Assembly: GCA_018715345.1 (NCBI GenBank) | Contig: DVLT01000004.1 | Span: 56,611 to 120,610 of the forward strand | Origin: Candidatus Onthocola gallistercoris | Lineage (GTDB): Bacteria > Bacillota > Clostridia > Lachnospirales > Lachnospiraceae | Reading direction: 5' to 3' | Length of the DNA: 64,000 nucleotides | Program-made: the position numbers and the translations under genes | Shown here: positions 53,173-63,783 of the stretch, piece by piece | Layout: the number at the start of each line of letters is the position of its first letter | How positions within the stretch are numbered: position 1 is the stretch's first letter | Notes under the pieces: generated by a model | Databases searched by the model: none | What the model was told of the DNA's origin: nothing | The model's input: the letters and a program-made list of their open reading frames with translations, nothing else

Positions 53173-55467
53173 CTACTCGCCCCACTGATCTGGAATCCCA
53201 TCGCCATCCTCATCTGTATAACCATATTGGGCCCATTCATCGGGATATGCGTTCTCTGTATAACCGGATGTATCATCCACACCGTCTGTGGTCAGACTGC
53301 TTTCGGTCTCCCCGCTTGCCTCCGTTTCACCCGTCTCGGATGGCGCGGCGATCGTTTCGCCGTTTTCATCTGTTTCAGCGGTCTCCTGGGCTGTCCATTG
53401 ATAGGATGTATCCAACTGGGTCCCGCTTTCCGGGAAAATCTGAAGATAGGGAAGCACTTCATTCATGATATCTCCAGCCATTTTTGTCGGTACGCTGCTG
53501 TCTTCCTGACTGTCCTTCAACTCATCGACCACAACATAAACCACAACCTGCGGGTCCTCCACCGGCGCAAAACCGATAAAAGAAACCACATATTTCCCCG
53601 AACCACGGGGCAGCTTTTCTGCCGTTCCAGTCTTACCGCCGATGGAATAACCTTCCACCCGGGCTGCTGTACCGGTCGTATAAATGCCGTCATCATTGAC
53701 TGTTTTATACAAAGATTCTTTCAGGAAATCACACGTTTCCTCAGATAACGTGTTCTTTACCAGCACCTTATCAAAAGATCTGACGACTTCGCCGGTCTCT
53801 GACGTGATCTCTTTGACAATATGAGGCTGGTAATAGTGACCGCCATTGACGATGGAGGAAAAAGCGGCTACCATCTGTACCATTGTCATATTGAATCCCT
53901 GGCCAAAACTGCTGGTGGCCAACTCAAATTCTCCCATTGTTTCTTCTGTAAAGACCAGTCCGGCTCCGCTGGCTTCTCCAGGCAGATCAATTCCGGTCTG
54001 ACTTCCAAATCCAAACAACCGATGATAGCTGAGCATATTCGTAATACCGATTTTTTCCCCGATCTGCATAAGTGCATCGTTGCAGGACCACATCAAAGCT
54101 TCTTCCACCGTCACCGTACCATGTCCACTTCTATTATGACAATGGATCCTTTGGATTTCAACCCCATCAAACAAATCTTCGCCACCATCGCACAGATAGG
54201 TATCGGTCAGACTGATGCTGCCCTCATCCAACGCTGCGCCTATGGTCAGCGGTTTCACGGTAGATCCCGCTTCAAAAGTATCGTTAACACAGAAATTACG
54301 CCAAAGCTGGTTATAGACATCCACCAATTCTTCATCGCTCATGGCCTCTACTTGGGCATCTGTGTAATATTTTGACAGGTCTCTTGGACTGTTGGGATCA
54401 AATGTGGGCGTACTGGCCATGGCCAAGATCTCTCCTGTATTTGGATCCGCCACAATGACGCCTGCATTATTACTCTCCTGTTCCTGTTCCAGCTGGAGCA
54501 GATATTTCTCCACGATCCTTTGGATATTCAGATCAATGGTGGATACCACATTGTAACCATTCACAGCCGCCACAGTTGTTCTCTCAAATCCGGTGGAATC
54601 AGATAGATAACCATATTCCCTTCCATCGGTTCCATTTAATTCATTATTATAGTAACCTTCCAACCCCCATGTTCCCACATTGCCCGAGTTGGTAAATCCA
54701 AGTACATCCGCCGCCAGAGAACTGTACGGATACTTCCGGATATAGTCCTCTTCAAACCAGATGGCTCCTGTCGGTATCTTGCTGACGTCCACCGTGGCCG
54801 CTTCTGCCGCTGTGACCGAGACTGCTGTTTCAGCTTGGGTTTCCGTCTCCGTTTCCGTCTCAATCTGGGTTTCTGCCTCTGCTTCCGTCTCAGTCACGCT
54901 GTCTGCTGTTGTTTCGATCGTCTCTTCGGCTTGGGTTTCTTCAGACTCCTCATCCGCATTTACAAATGACTGATAAGCCTCGTATTTCTCATAGGGAAGT
55001 TCTTTTTGCAGTACCACATACCGGCTGTCCGCCTGTTCTTCCAGGATCCGGTAGGTGGTGGCTGTATCGATGTCAAAAAACACCTGAAGAGCATTGGCCA
55101 CTGCGGCTTTGTACTCCTGAAGCGTCTGATCATCGGAAACAACCACATTGTTGATCACATATGGATCCAGGACCAGATTGTAAACTTTTTCGCTGGTCGC
55201 CAAAACTGTTCCATTCCGATCTGTGATGTCTCCCCTTTTAAATGGGATCGTCCGGCTGTCATAATCCATTTGAGCCAACACGATTTTTGTGTATTTATCG
55301 CTGTTATATACATTGATCACGATCAGACGTCCGATCAATCCGCACATCAAAGCCAGCAGTACACAAAATGTGATCAGCATTTTCTTTCGGTTGAATCTGG
55401 ATATTCTTGGAAGTATCTTTTTTTTCCGTTTCTTTTTATATTTGAATCGTTGCGTCTTGTCTGCCAT
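53173..55467 (-). CDS. Class B penicillin-binding protein with acidic insertion and Ca-loop tail (FtsI-like)
   Basis: A 764-residue bitopic transpeptidase, long for FtsI/PBP2 (550-650). A basic N-terminus and membrane segment (about 28-50) are followed by the dimerisation domain (RGDITDRNGTVLA) and the transpeptidase motifs GSTVK, SCN and KTGT. Two additions stand out: a Thr/Glu-rich repeat of about 58 residues at about 169-227 inside the N-terminal domain, and an acidic C-terminal tail of about 90 residues that ends in a DEDGDGIPDQW calcium-loop motif. ATG 55467 has only a weak GGGTGA site. No PASTA domain. Confidence 0.87.
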   Translation of the reverse strand: MADKTQRFKYKKKRKKKILPRISRFNRKKMLITFCVLLALMCGLIGRLIVINVYNSDKYTKIVLAQMDYDSRTIPFKRGDITDRNGTVLATSEKVYNLVLDPYVINNVVVSDDQTLQEYKAAVANALQVFFDIDTATTYRILEEQADSRYVVLQKELPYEKYEAYQSFVNADEESEETQAEETIETTADSVTETEAEAETQIETETETETQAETAVSVTAAEAATVDVSKIPTGAIWFEEDYIRKYPYSSLAADVLGFTNSGNVGTWGLEGYYNNELNGTDGREYGYLSDSTGFERTTVAAVNGYNVVSTIDLNIQRIVEKYLLQLEQEQESNNAGVIVADPNTGEILAMASTPTFDPNSPRDLSKYYTDAQVEAMSDEELVDVYNQLWRNFCVNDTFEAGSTVKPLTIGAALDEGSISLTDTYLCDGGEDLFDGVEIQRIHCHNRSGHGTVTVEEALMWSCNDALMQIGEKIGITNMLSYHRLFGFGSQTGIDLPGEASGAGLVFTEETMGEFELATSSFGQGFNMTMVQMVAAFSSIVNGGHYYQPHIVKEITSETGEVVRSFDKVLVKNTLSEETCDFLKESLYKTVNDDGIYTTGTAARVEGYSIGGKTGTAEKLPRGSGKYVVSFIGFAPVEDPQVVVYVVVDELKDSQEDSSVPTKMAGDIMNEVLPYLQIFPESGTQLDTSYQWTAQETAETDENGETIAAPSETGETEASGETESSLTTDGVDDTSGYTENAYPDEWAQYGYTDEDGDGIPDQWGE

Positions 55468-55536
55468 GTAGTCACCCGCTTTCGATGCTTTTCCACGCAA
55501 AAAATGAGGGTCTGTCCATCAACAGCCCCTCACTTA

Positions 55537-56076
55537 TCACTTATCCGACGGTATCTCCTGATACTGTTTGATATAGTCCTGATTATCACTTGAATAATAA
55601 TGTATCTGATCTTCAGTAATGGCCGTCATTCCATATTCATTAATTGCCTTCTGATATACTTCGGACAAGTCCACCGCGCTGTTCAGACGTTCCCTTGCAG
55701 CCGCATTCTCATTCTCCAGTGTACTGAGTTCCGATTCCAGAGAAGAGATCACGCTGTTTTGTCTTGTGAGCGCACTCTGCGTATTCAGATAGATCACACA
55801 CGCCGCTACTGTGAGCAGCGCTGAAAACATCAGGAAAAGTGTATACCCCAGATCCAAGCGCTGGGCTTTCTCCTGATTCTTCCTGGCCGCAGCCTGCCGT
55901 TTCGCTTTTTCCCGCTGTCTCAGCCGCCGTTTGGCCGCCTGCTTCCTTCGTATCCTTAACTCTTCCTCAGTCGGCAGATATGGCTCTGGCTGAACTTTCC
56001 GCACAGTATTGCCATCGATATAATAGGCTGTGTTCCCGCCTTTTTTTCGGTTCGCAGGCCGTCTTCTGTCTGGCAT
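55537..56076 (-). CDS. FtsL-like cell division protein
   Basis: A 179-residue bitopic protein in the ftsL position between rsmH and the PBP gene. ATG 56076 has AAAGGAG 8 bases upstream. A long basic cytoplasmic part (about 1-80) precedes one membrane segment (about 85-107) and a coiled coil (SALTRQNSVISSLESELSTL...). FtsL sequences diverge widely, so the call rests on topology and position. Confidence 0.75.
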   Translation of the reverse strand: MPDRRRPANRKKGGNTAYYIDGNTVRKVQPEPYLPTEEELRIRRKQAAKRRLRQREKAKRQAAARKNQEKAQRLDLGYTLFLMFSALLTVAACVIYLNTQSALTRQNSVISSLESELSTLENENAAARERLNSAVDLSEVYQKAINEYGMTAITEDQIHYYSSDNQDYIKQYQEIPSDK

Positions 56077-56109
56077 ATCCGCCGCTCCTTTCATGATCGT
56101 TTCTATTAT

Positions 56110-57045
56110 TTAAATGTGTTCAAATACTCTTAGTTTTGCGCTTTTTGAGCGAGGATTGTTTTGAGTCTCCTCCAAAGTAGGTAAAATGGGTTTTCGTGTT
56201 ACAACATGCCCCTTGGATACTTTTCCACAGACACAGACCGGGAAATCCGGCGGGCATTCGCATGGATCCTCACATTTTCTGAAAATATTTTTTACGATCC
56301 GATCCTCCAGAGAATGGAAAGTGATCACACATAACCGTCCTCCAGGGAGCAGAAGGTCCACCATTTCTGTCAAATGATCTTTTAAAACATCCAATTCATG
56401 GTTCAACTCGATACGTATCGCCTGAAAAGTCTGTTTTGCCGGATGGCCTTTGCCCGAACGCACCCGAGCCGGTATGGCCTGTTTGATGATCTCTGCCAGC
56501 TGACCCGTTGTCTCTATGGGCTGTTGTTGTCTTTCCCTGCATATATGTTTTGCGATATTCTTTGCAAAACGATCTTCCCCATAATCGCGGATCATCCGGT
56601 AAAGCTCCATCTCACTGTATGTGTTGACAATGTCCCGCGCAGTCTTATCTTGTCTCTGGTCCATCCGCATGTCCAAAGCCACATCTGCCCGATAGGTAAA
56701 ACCTCTTTCCTCCGTATCCAGCTGATAAGATGAAACGCCCAGATCCAACAAAATGCCATTAACCTGGGCAATCCCCAGATCTTCCAGTATCCTTTTCATA
56801 TCAGCATAGTTGCTTCTTACGATGGTCACCCGATCTTTATAGGGTTCCAGCCTTTTTCCGGCTGCTTCAATGGCTGCTCCATCCTGGTCAATGCCGATCA
56901 GCCGGCCTTTTCCAGTCAGCCGCCGGCACACCTCGCTGGCATGTCCGCCCCCGCCTAAGGTTCCATCCACATAAATACCTTCCGGCTGTATATTCAAAGA
57001 TTCGATCGTTTCATTCAGCAATACGGACTGATGGTTAAATGTCAT
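56110..57045 (-). CDS. rsmH: 16S rRNA m4C1402 methyltransferase
   Basis: A 311-residue SAM-dependent methyltransferase (MraW). It shows [13 protein letters not shown], the SAM motif [23 protein letters not shown] and [23 protein letters not shown] precedes the ATG, 22 bases after the mraZ stop. Confidence 0.97.
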   Translation of the reverse strand: MTFNHQSVLLNETIESLNIQPEGIYVDGTLGGGGHASEVCRRLTGKGRLIGIDQDGAAIEAAGKRLEPYKDRVTIVRSNYADMKRILEDLGIAQVNGILLDLGVSSYQLDTEERGFTYRADVALDMRMDQRQDKTARDIVNTYSEMELYRMIRDYGEDRFAKNIAKHICRERQQQPIETTGQLAEIIKQAIPARVRSGKGHPAKQTFQAIRIELNHELDVLKDHLTEMVDLLLPGGRLCVITFHSLEDRIVKNIFRKCEDPCECPPDFPVCVCGKVSKGHVVTRKPILPTLEETQNNPRSKSAKLRVFEHI

Positions 57046-57066
57046 CTTTTCGTCTCCTTCTCTCCT

Positions 57067-57504
57067 TTATAGAGAAATCCCCAGTTCTTCCATATGTTCT
57101 GCCACATCGGACATATCATCCACATCAATATCGTTGATCTCTGCCCATTTATCCCGGCTCCATATTTCAATCCGGCTGGAAACGCCCACCAGAACAGCAT
57201 CCTTCACAAGGCCTGCGTATTCCCGCAGTGGTGCTGGAATCAAAATACGTCCTTGTTTATCAATTTCACATTCACTGGCGCCTGCCAGAAAAAAACGTGT
57301 AAACTTACGTGCATTTTTATTTGTGATCGGAAGGCTCCGCAGTTTGGATTCAAAAATCTTCCACTCTTCTGTGGGATACACAGAAAGACAGCCATCCAGT
57401 CCCTTCGTCACAAAAAACGTATCACCCAACGCTTCCCTGAACTTGGAAGGAACAATCAGCCTGCCTTTTGCATCTATGGAATGATTGTATTCACCAATAA
57501 ACAT
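57067..57504 (-). CDS. mraZ: Transcriptional regulator MraZ
   Basis: A 145-residue protein with two SpoVT/AbrB-like halves, each with a DxxGR motif ([11 protein letters not shown] and [11 protein letters not shown]). MraZ binds repeats before its own gene and controls the dcw cluster. ATG 57504 gives the family start [11 protein letters not shown] and follows AGGTGG by 5 bases. Four perfect boxes lie just upstream. Confidence 0.96.
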   Translation of the reverse strand: MFIGEYNHSIDAKGRLIVPSKFREALGDTFFVTKGLDGCLSVYPTEEWKIFESKLRSLPITNKNARKFTRFFLAGASECEIDKQGRILIPAPLREYAGLVKDAVLVGVSSRIEIWSRDKWAEINDIDVDDMSDVAEHMEELGISL

Positions 57505-57532
57505 ACACGCCACCTGTTTCACACTATGATCC

Positions 57533-57574
57533 ACCAACGAACCATTTCTTACCACACTCTACCACAATTCACCA
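57533..57574 (-). promoter_or_regulatory. MraZ-box array before mraZ
   Basis: ACCA on the plus strand (TGGT on the coding strand) starts at 57541, 57551, 57561 and 57571, exactly 10 bp apart, with a fifth copy at 57533. The regular TGGT-N6 spacing matches the known habit of MraZ to bind short TGG-type repeats on one face of the helix. Confidence 0.75.
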
Positions 57575-57727
57575 CTTGTGTTTCTATTCTATATGATTTA
57601 AAAGTAAGTTTCAATAGGCATTTCCAAAATTTCATAAAATTTACATTTTTGTAAAAATCGTTCCCATTTTATTTATTCTATGCTAGAATGATGAAGGATA
57701 CATTTAAATAGAAAGGACGTTTCACAT

Positions 57728-58825
57728 ATGAAATTAGGAATTGTCGGTTTGCCTAATGTGGGAAAAAGTACATTATTTAATTCACTGACAAAGGCAGGCG
57801 CTGAATCGGCCAATTACCCGTTTTGTACAATTGATCCGAATGTGGGGATCGTCTCTGTCCCTGACCACCGTCTGGACGTGCTGGCCCGCTTATACGATTC
57901 AGCTAAAATCGTTCCTGCTGTTATTGAATTTGTAGATATCGCCGGACTTGTCAAAGGAGCCTCCAAGGGTGAGGGTCTGGGAAACCAGTTTCTGTCCAAT
58001 ATCCGGGAAGTGGATGCCATTGTCCATGTGGTCCGCTGCTTTGAGGACAGCAACATCGTCCATGTGGACGGAAGTATCGATCCGCTGAGGGATATCGAAA
58101 CCATCAATCTGGAATTGATCTTTTCAGATATGGAAGTTATGGAACGCCGTTACTCCAAAGTGAGCAAAGGCGCAAGAAATGATAAATCTCTGGCCAAAGA
58201 GGCCGAACTGGTCAAAAGGATCATAAGCCATCTGGAAGCAGGCAATATGGCCAGAAGTCTTTCCATTGATGACGAAGAGGAGCTGGCCCTCATCCAAAGT
58301 TTCAATCTGCTCACATGGAAACCGGTCATTTATGCAGCCAATGTAAGCGAAGATGATCTGGCTGATGATGGCGCATCCAATCCTTTTGTCTCCTCTGTCC
58401 GGGAATACGCGGCCAAGGAAGGTTCTGAAGTCTTTGTCATCTGTGCCCAGATCGAACAAGAGATCGCGGAACTGGACGATGACGAAAAGAAAATGTTTCT
58501 GGAAGATCTGGGACTTACCGAATCCGGTCTGGAAAAGCTGATCAAAGCCAGTTATCGCCTTCTCGGTCTGATCAGTTACTTAACCGCAGGTCCCACAGAG
58601 AGCCGGGCCTGGACCATCAAAAAGGGGACTAAGGCGCCCCAGGCTGCCGGAAAGATCCATTCGGATTTTGAACGGGGCTTCATCAAGGCTGAAGTGGTCA
58701 GCTATGATGACCTGATGGCTTGCGGCAATTACACCGCCGCCAAAGAAAAGGGACTGGTCCGCATGGAAGGAAAAGATTATGTGGTCAAAGATGGCGATGT
58801 GGTCCTGTTCCGTTTTAATGTATGA
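57728..58825 (+). CDS. ychF: Ribosome-associated ATPase YchF
   Basis: A 365-residue Obg-family P-loop protein that prefers ATP. Walker A is GLPNVGKST, followed by [20 protein letters not shown] and the C-terminal TGS-like domain ([32 protein letters not shown] begins this part). The G4 motif is replaced, as normal in YchF. Monocistronic, with a terminator directly after it. Confidence 0.96.
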   Translation: MKLGIVGLPNVGKSTLFNSLTKAGAESANYPFCTIDPNVGIVSVPDHRLDVLARLYDSAKIVPAVIEFVDIAGLVKGASKGEGLGNQFLSNIREVDAIVHVVRCFEDSNIVHVDGSIDPLRDIETINLELIFSDMEVMERRYSKVSKGARNDKSLAKEAELVKRIISHLEAGNMARSLSIDDEEELALIQSFNLLTWKPVIYAANVSEDDLADDGASNPFVSSVREYAAKEGSEVFVICAQIEQEIAELDDDEKKMFLEDLGLTESGLEKLIKASYRLLGLISYLTAGPTESRAWTIKKGTKAPQAAGKIHSDFERGFIKAEVVSYDDLMACGNYTAAKEKGLVRMEGKDYVVKDGDVVLFRFNV

Positions 58826-58841
58826 TAGGATTGTTCTTTCT

Positions 58842-58867
58842 AGTCCTCCGACTTTAGCCGGAGGACT
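58842..58867 (+). terminator. Terminator of ychF
   Basis: Nine-bp stem AGTCCTCCG/CGGAGGACT, 8-base loop, T-run on the plus strand. Confidence 0.9.
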
Positions 58868-58971
58868 TTTTAATGAATGAAAACTTTTATTTTCACCGGT
58901 TTTATGTTATCATTATTAATATTGCTTCAGCAATTTATTAAATGCATTAATAAAACCAAGGAGGATTTTCC

Positions 58972-59883
58972 ATGGACATTAATTATGAACTGTATAAAGT
59001 CTTTTATTTTGTCGCAAAAACCCTCAGTTTTTCCGAAGCTTCCAAGAAGCTTTATATATCCCAATCCGCGGTGAGTCAGTCGATCAAAGCGCTTGAAAAA
59101 AAATTGAATCAGCATCTGTTCATACGCAGCACCAAACGGGTCAAATTGACGCCGGAAGGCGAAGTGCTTTTCAAACATATCGAACCGGCAGTCAATCTGA
59201 TCATCCGAGGAGAGAATCAGATCCTGGATGCCAGCACCCTGAACGGAGGGCAGTTGCGTATCGGCGCCAGCGACACCATCTGCCGTTATTTTCTTGTTCC
59301 CTATCTGAAAGATTTCCATGAACATTTTCCAAATGTCCATATCAAAGTGACCAACCAGACTTCCGCCCGCTGTGTGGATCTGCTGGAAAACGAACAGGTG
59401 GATCTGATCGTGACCAATTTCCCCAATCCCCGTATCCATTCCATCGACCATGTGCGAAAATTAAGGGAATTTCACGATGTATTTATTGCCAATAAAAATT
59501 TCCAGCATTTAAAAGGAAAGAATCTCTCCCTGGAAGAACTTCTCGGTTATCCTATTTTAATGTTGGATAAAAACAGTATGACCAGTGAATTTCTGCACAG
59601 CTTGTTCCAGCAGAAACAGTTGGATCTGGTGCCGGAGATCGAACTAAGCAGCAATGACCTGCTCATCGACCTGGCGCGCATCGGACTGGGCATCGCTTTC
59701 ATCCCTGATTTTTGTCTGCCTGAGGATGATCCGGATCTGTTCATCCTACATACAAATGAACTGCTGCCGGCTCGTCAGTTGGTCGTGGGCTATAATTCCA
59801 AAGCGCCCCTGTCGGAAGCCGCCAAATTTTTTGTGGAACATCTGATCTCCGCCGCTCCGGAGGGGGACGGGCAGGAAGTCTAG
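58972..59883 (+). CDS. LysR-family transcriptional regulator
   Basis: A 303-residue LysR protein. Residues 1-60 are the helix-turn-helix (LSFSEASKKLYISQSAVSQSIKALEKKL); the rest is the substrate-binding domain (GQLRIGASDTICRYFLVPYL...). AAGGAGG lies 7 bases before the ATG. LysR genes are often next to their target, but the adjacent genes are convergent or housekeeping, so the regulon is unknown. Confidence 0.92.
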   Translation: MDINYELYKVFYFVAKTLSFSEASKKLYISQSAVSQSIKALEKKLNQHLFIRSTKRVKLTPEGEVLFKHIEPAVNLIIRGENQILDASTLNGGQLRIGASDTICRYFLVPYLKDFHEHFPNVHIKVTNQTSARCVDLLENEQVDLIVTNFPNPRIHSIDHVRKLREFHDVFIANKNFQHLKGKNLSLEELLGYPILMLDKNSMTSEFLHSLFQQKQLDLVPEIELSSNDLLIDLARIGLGIAFIPDFCLPEDDPDLFILHTNELLPARQLVVGYNSKAPLSEAAKFFVEHLISAAPEGDGQEV

Positions 59884-59940
59884 TTGTTTGCCGGATACTT
59901 TTAGCCGGTATCCTCCTGTTCCATCAATACTGTCAAAAAT

Positions 59941-59996
59941 AAAAAGAACGTTTCCAGTCCGCCGAAACTACTGCGTATCTGAAAACGTTCTTTTTT
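59941..59996. terminator. Terminator between convergent lysR and DUF1292 gene
   Basis: AAAAAGAACGTTT (59941-59953) pairs with AAACGTTCTTTTT (59984-59996); A and T tracts serve both strands. Confidence 0.8.
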
Positions 59997-60033
59997 ATTC
60001 CCGATCATGCCCGGTCACTTATGCGTCCGCCGC

Positions 60034-60336
60034 TCAATCCTCATCGAATAATTCATCAAATTCCTCGCTGTCCAACAGTTCGTCAAAAGCGTCGGCCACC
60101 TGCTCGTATTCTTCATCATCCTCGATATTATCCAGCGCGATCTCCCCGTCCTCATCTTCAAAGAACCGATAAAGGAACACTTCGCCTTCTTCGCCTTCCT
60201 CTTCATCCAAAGGAAGCAAGGCAATGTAGTCCCTGTCGCCGGCAGGAAATACGGCCAACACGGCGCACTCAAGCTCTGTTCCGTCATCCAGTGACAATGT
60301 TACGGTATCCTCCTCGTTCGGTAGAAAATCTCCCAT
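60034..60336 (-). CDS. DUF1292 protein
   Basis: A 100-residue acidic soluble protein of the DUF1292 (YrzB-like) family: DTVTLSLDDGTELECAVLAVF, then DYIALLPLDEEE and a strongly acidic C-terminus. Function unknown. ATG 60336 lies 8 bases after GAGG and agrees with the usual family length; the open frame upstream adds 18 atypical residues. Confidence 0.85.
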   Translation of the reverse strand: MGDFLPNEEDTVTLSLDDGTELECAVLAVFPAGDRDYIALLPLDEEEGEEGEVFLYRFFEDEDGEIALDNIEDDEEYEQVADAFDELLDSEEFDELFDED

Positions 60337-60393
60337 ATCCTTTACCTCGTTTCTGTAAACTTTCTTCCACTTTACCAGATAAACCGGCATAAA

Positions 60394-62262
60394 TCAATGC
60401 CTGTCCATCAATTCTTCCACAAATCTGGACAGGCTCATGGTATGGCCAAAACGCTCCTTCACTGTGTAGATACGCAGTCTATCCTTTGCCCGGGTCATGG
60501 CCACATAAAACATCCGTCGCTCTTCCTCCAGATCCGCTTCCAAAACCGCCTTTTTGTGGGGCGTCACCCCTTCACAAGCATCCGGTATATAAACCGCCGA
60601 ATATTCCAGCCCTTTTGCCCCGTGCATGGTCATCAAGCGGATGCCTTTGCCCTCTTGCCAGTTCTTTACCGCCTTCATACTCAACAGTTCTGTGTATTTT
60701 CTGATGCCTTCATTAAAGCTTTTCCAATCTTCATAATTCCGGCTTTTTTCCAGCAGTTCATCATATATATCATACCATTCTTCCGGTTTCGTCCGATGTT
60801 CCAGAGCATGATCTTTCAGAAACGCCTCATATCCCACTGCATGGCGGATATAATTCAAGGCCGGATAAGGCGCCATCTGGGAAATCATGTAAAGATCATA
60901 TTCCAGTTGTTCCACCCGTTCCGCCATCCACTCCCTTTCGGAAAGCATCTCCTTCAGGTCGTCCAGGGATATCTCGCCGCTGTCAAAAAAACTCCTGGAA
61001 ATGAAACGGTTGGGCCGGTTGATGACCCGCAGGTAATCCTTCCTGGCCTTGCTGCCTTGGGCCAGACGGACATAGGCAAAAATGTCCTTTGCGATCCAAT
61101 GTTTATATATATTGGGTACGGAATCTTTCATGGTAAAAGGGATATTATACGCCATCAATTTTTCGATCAGACCTCCAAATTGATGGTTTGTCCGAAAAAT
61201 AACAGCCATATCCTCCCACGCCAGCCCGTTTTTATGCAGTTCCAGTATCTCCCGGCATATCTGTATGTATTCCTCCCGGGGGGCTCCAAACGACTTGATC
61301 ACCACCGGCACTTCCTTTTCCGGCTTTTTGCCTTCTCCAAACGCCGCCCCCCGGATGTTCTTCGGGAAACGCATGGTATTATTCCGGATCACTCTCCCGG
61401 CACTCTTGATGATCGGTCCGGCACATCGAAAATTCACATCCAAAACAACCTGTTGGCAGTCCGGATATTCTGCCTGGAAATTCAACAAAATTTCGGGTTT
61501 TGCACCGCGGAAACGGTAAATAGATTGGTCGTCATCCCCCACGATAAAAAGATTGTTTTCCGGCAGAGCCAACATCTTGATGATCTCAAACTGCATACGG
61601 TTGATGTCCTGAAATTCATCGATCAGTATATATTGATATTTTTTCTGCCAAGCAGCAAGAATGTCCGGCCGTTCTTTAAAAAGCCGATAGGTTTTCACCA
61701 GCATATCATCGAAATCTATCCTATGCAGCGCAGACAAACGTCTTTCATATTCCCTGAAAATACTGCGAAAAACCTCATCGGAACAATTTTTAGCATAATA
61801 GTGCTCCAGAGAAATGCCATCGCCTTTTACAAAGCTGATCTCCCCTGCGATATCTGTGATAAAGTCTCCGGAATCGTCCATTTCCACGTCAATGTGTTGG
61901 ATTATATCCCGCAAAATCTGGATCTTTTGATCTTCCCGCAATATATGGCCCACTGTATAATGATAGGCATATTTGAGAATGGTGAAAAAAATGGCATGAA
62001 ATGTGCCAAAAGATACCGGCAGGCGACGTCCGCCCATTAAAGAATCAAAGCGGCGGCGCATCTCCTGCGCCGCTGCTTTTGTAAACGTGACAACAAGAAT
62101 ATTCCCTGGTGAAACCTGTGCCTTTTCCACCAGATATCGGGTCCGCTCCGTGATCACCAGTGTTTTTCCAGACCCCGGCCCTGCCAGGACCATCATCGGG
62201 CCATCCACATGGGTGACCGCCTTTTCCTGAGCTTCAGTCAATGCTTTTTTTCCGCTGCTCAT
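60394..62262 (-). CDS. UvrD/PcrA-like superfamily I helicase
   Basis: A 622-residue 3'-5' DNA helicase. Motifs I (AGPGSGKT, residues 27-34), Ia, II (LIDEFQD), III ([14 protein letters not shown]), V ([12 protein letters not shown]) and VI ([11 protein letters not shown]) are intact. It is about 100 residues shorter than PcrA and lacks its C-terminal extension, like a group of small Rep/UvrD paralogs in Clostridia. The ATG overlaps the gltX stop by 4 bases, so the two are translationally coupled. Confidence 0.9.
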   Translation of the reverse strand: MSSGKKALTEAQEKAVTHVDGPMMVLAGPGSGKTLVITERTRYLVEKAQVSPGNILVVTFTKAAAQEMRRRFDSLMGGRRLPVSFGTFHAIFFTILKYAYHYTVGHILREDQKIQILRDIIQHIDVEMDDSGDFITDIAGEISFVKGDGISLEHYYAKNCSDEVFRSIFREYERRLSALHRIDFDDMLVKTYRLFKERPDILAAWQKKYQYILIDEFQDINRMQFEIIKMLALPENNLFIVGDDDQSIYRFRGAKPEILLNFQAEYPDCQQVVLDVNFRCAGPIIKSAGRVIRNNTMRFPKNIRGAAFGEGKKPEKEVPVVIKSFGAPREEYIQICREILELHKNGLAWEDMAVIFRTNHQFGGLIEKLMAYNIPFTMKDSVPNIYKHWIAKDIFAYVRLAQGSKARKDYLRVINRPNRFISRSFFDSGEISLDDLKEMLSEREWMAERVEQLEYDLYMISQMAPYPALNYIRHAVGYEAFLKDHALEHRTKPEEWYDIYDELLEKSRNYEDWKSFNEGIRKYTELLSMKAVKNWQEGKGIRLMTMHGAKGLEYSAVYIPDACEGVTPHKKAVLEADLEEERRMFYVAMTRAKDRLRIYTVKERFGHTMSLSRFVEELMDRH

Positions 62263-63722
62263 GCAAGGCTCTCTTCCAGTTTCTCTATTCCAACGCAGAT
62301 ACGTTTAACGGATTCATCCCTGCCCAAAACCTCCAATATTTCGGTAGCTCCGGCAGGCGTCATCTGCTTACCGGAAAGGGCTGTCCGGATCGGCCACATC
62401 ACATAGCCATTTTTATAGCCTTTTTCTTTGATAAATTCCAGCAGCCGTCCATAAAGGGCATCATTGGTATAATCTTCCCAACTCTCCAGGATAGGCAATA
62501 CCTCTTTTAACACCTGAAGCGAGGATTCCTCTGTTGTTTTCATTTTTTTATGCCGATACATGGCCACATCGTATTCCGGTAAAGATTCAAAGAAATCAAT
62601 GTGATCCCGAATGTCCGGGAATACTTCGATCCGGGTCTTTACCATCTGGGCGATCCGTTTAAAATCCATGGGCTTGTGGATCACTTCCTTTATATAAGGA
62701 AGCGCTTTTTCATAAAACACATCGAAATCCATGGCCTTGATATATTCCCCATTCATCCACCGCAGTTTGGTCATATCAAACACAGCCGGCGATTTGCTCA
62801 TATGATGATAGTCAAAAGCCTCCACCAGTTCATCCAACGAAAAGATCTCCCGGTTATCTTCCGGGCACCAGCCCAGTAAAGCCACGAAATTGACGACCGC
62901 TTCTGTCAGGAACCCCTGCTCGATCAGATCTTCAAAGGATGAATGGCCGCTGCGCTTACTCAGTTTCTTATGATTTTCGTCTGTGATCAGCGGACAATGT
63001 ACATAGGTGGGAACCTCCCAACCAAAAGCCTCATACAGTCGGTTATACTTGGGCGAAGAAGAAAGGTACTCATTCCCCCGTACCACATGGGTGATACCCA
63101 TCAAATGATCATCCACCACATTGGCGAAATTGTAAGTGGGGTAACCGTCTGACTTGATCAAGATCATATCATCCAACTCCGAATTATCCACTGTGATATC
63201 ACCGTAAATATCATCATGGAAGGTGGTCGTACCTTCCGTCGGATTATTTTGACGGATAACATAAGGTACACCTGCATCCAATTTGGCCTGGATCTCCTCT
63301 TTAGACAAATGGAGACAATGCTTATCATAAACAATGATCTCCTTACCTGCCACTTCTTGTTTCAGGCCTTCCAGCCGTTCCTTGTCACAGAAACAATAGT
63401 AGGCCTCACCCTTGTCGATCAGTTTTTTTGCATATTCCAGATAAATACCGGCCGCCTGACGCTCACTCTGAACATAAGGTCCCACTCCGCCGTCCTTATC
63501 CGGTCCTTCATCATGGATCAGTCCGGTTTTTTCAAGCGTACGGTAAATGATATCCACCGCGCCATCCACATAACGCTCCTGATCTGTATCTTCTATTCTC
63601 AAAAGGAAATCTCCGCCTTCATGCTTTGCGATCAAGTAAGCATAAAGGGCTGTTCTTAAATTCCCCACGTGCATCCGGCCTGTCGGGCTGGGTGCAAATC
63701 GTGTTCTTACTTTTTGGCTCAT
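62259..63722 (-). CDS. gltX: Glutamyl-tRNA synthetase
   Basis: A 487-residue class I aminoacyl-tRNA synthetase. HIGH appears as HVGN in [20 protein letters not shown] and KMSKS as KLSKR in [10 protein letters not shown]; both are usual variants in GltX. The zinc-like region CFCDKERLE and the stem-contact fold domain are present. GAGGAG precedes the ATG. It is followed by the helicase gene without a gap. Confidence 0.96.
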   Translation of the reverse strand: MSQKVRTRFAPSPTGRMHVGNLRTALYAYLIAKHEGGDFLLRIEDTDQERYVDGAVDIIYRTLEKTGLIHDEGPDKDGGVGPYVQSERQAAGIYLEYAKKLIDKGEAYYCFCDKERLEGLKQEVAGKEIIVYDKHCLHLSKEEIQAKLDAGVPYVIRQNNPTEGTTTFHDDIYGDITVDNSELDDMILIKSDGYPTYNFANVVDDHLMGITHVVRGNEYLSSSPKYNRLYEAFGWEVPTYVHCPLITDENHKKLSKRSGHSSFEDLIEQGFLTEAVVNFVALLGWCPEDNREIFSLDELVEAFDYHHMSKSPAVFDMTKLRWMNGEYIKAMDFDVFYEKALPYIKEVIHKPMDFKRIAQMVKTRIEVFPDIRDHIDFFESLPEYDVAMYRHKKMKTTEESSLQVLKEVLPILESWEDYTNDALYGRLLEFIKEKGYKNGYVMWPIRTALSGKQMTPAGATEILEVLGRDESVKRICVGIEKLEESLA

Positions 63723-63783
63723 CTTATCGACTCCTCTGTCTTTTCTTATTTCGTTGCCATCATATCATAAATCTGTTTTTCCT

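Noticed and set aside
54785..54960. Short tandem repeats resembling a repeat array
   Set aside because: They are in-frame codons for a Thr/Glu-rich segment of a PBP, not a CRISPR or intergenic repeat.
60397..62040. Long plus-strand open frame of about 547 codons opposite the UvrD-like helicase
   Set aside because: Fully antisense to a helicase with all motifs intact; no ribosome site and no family resemblance.
62259..62262. Helicase-gltX overlap as a possible frameshift
   Set aside because: Both proteins are complete; the ATGA overlap is ordinary translational coupling.
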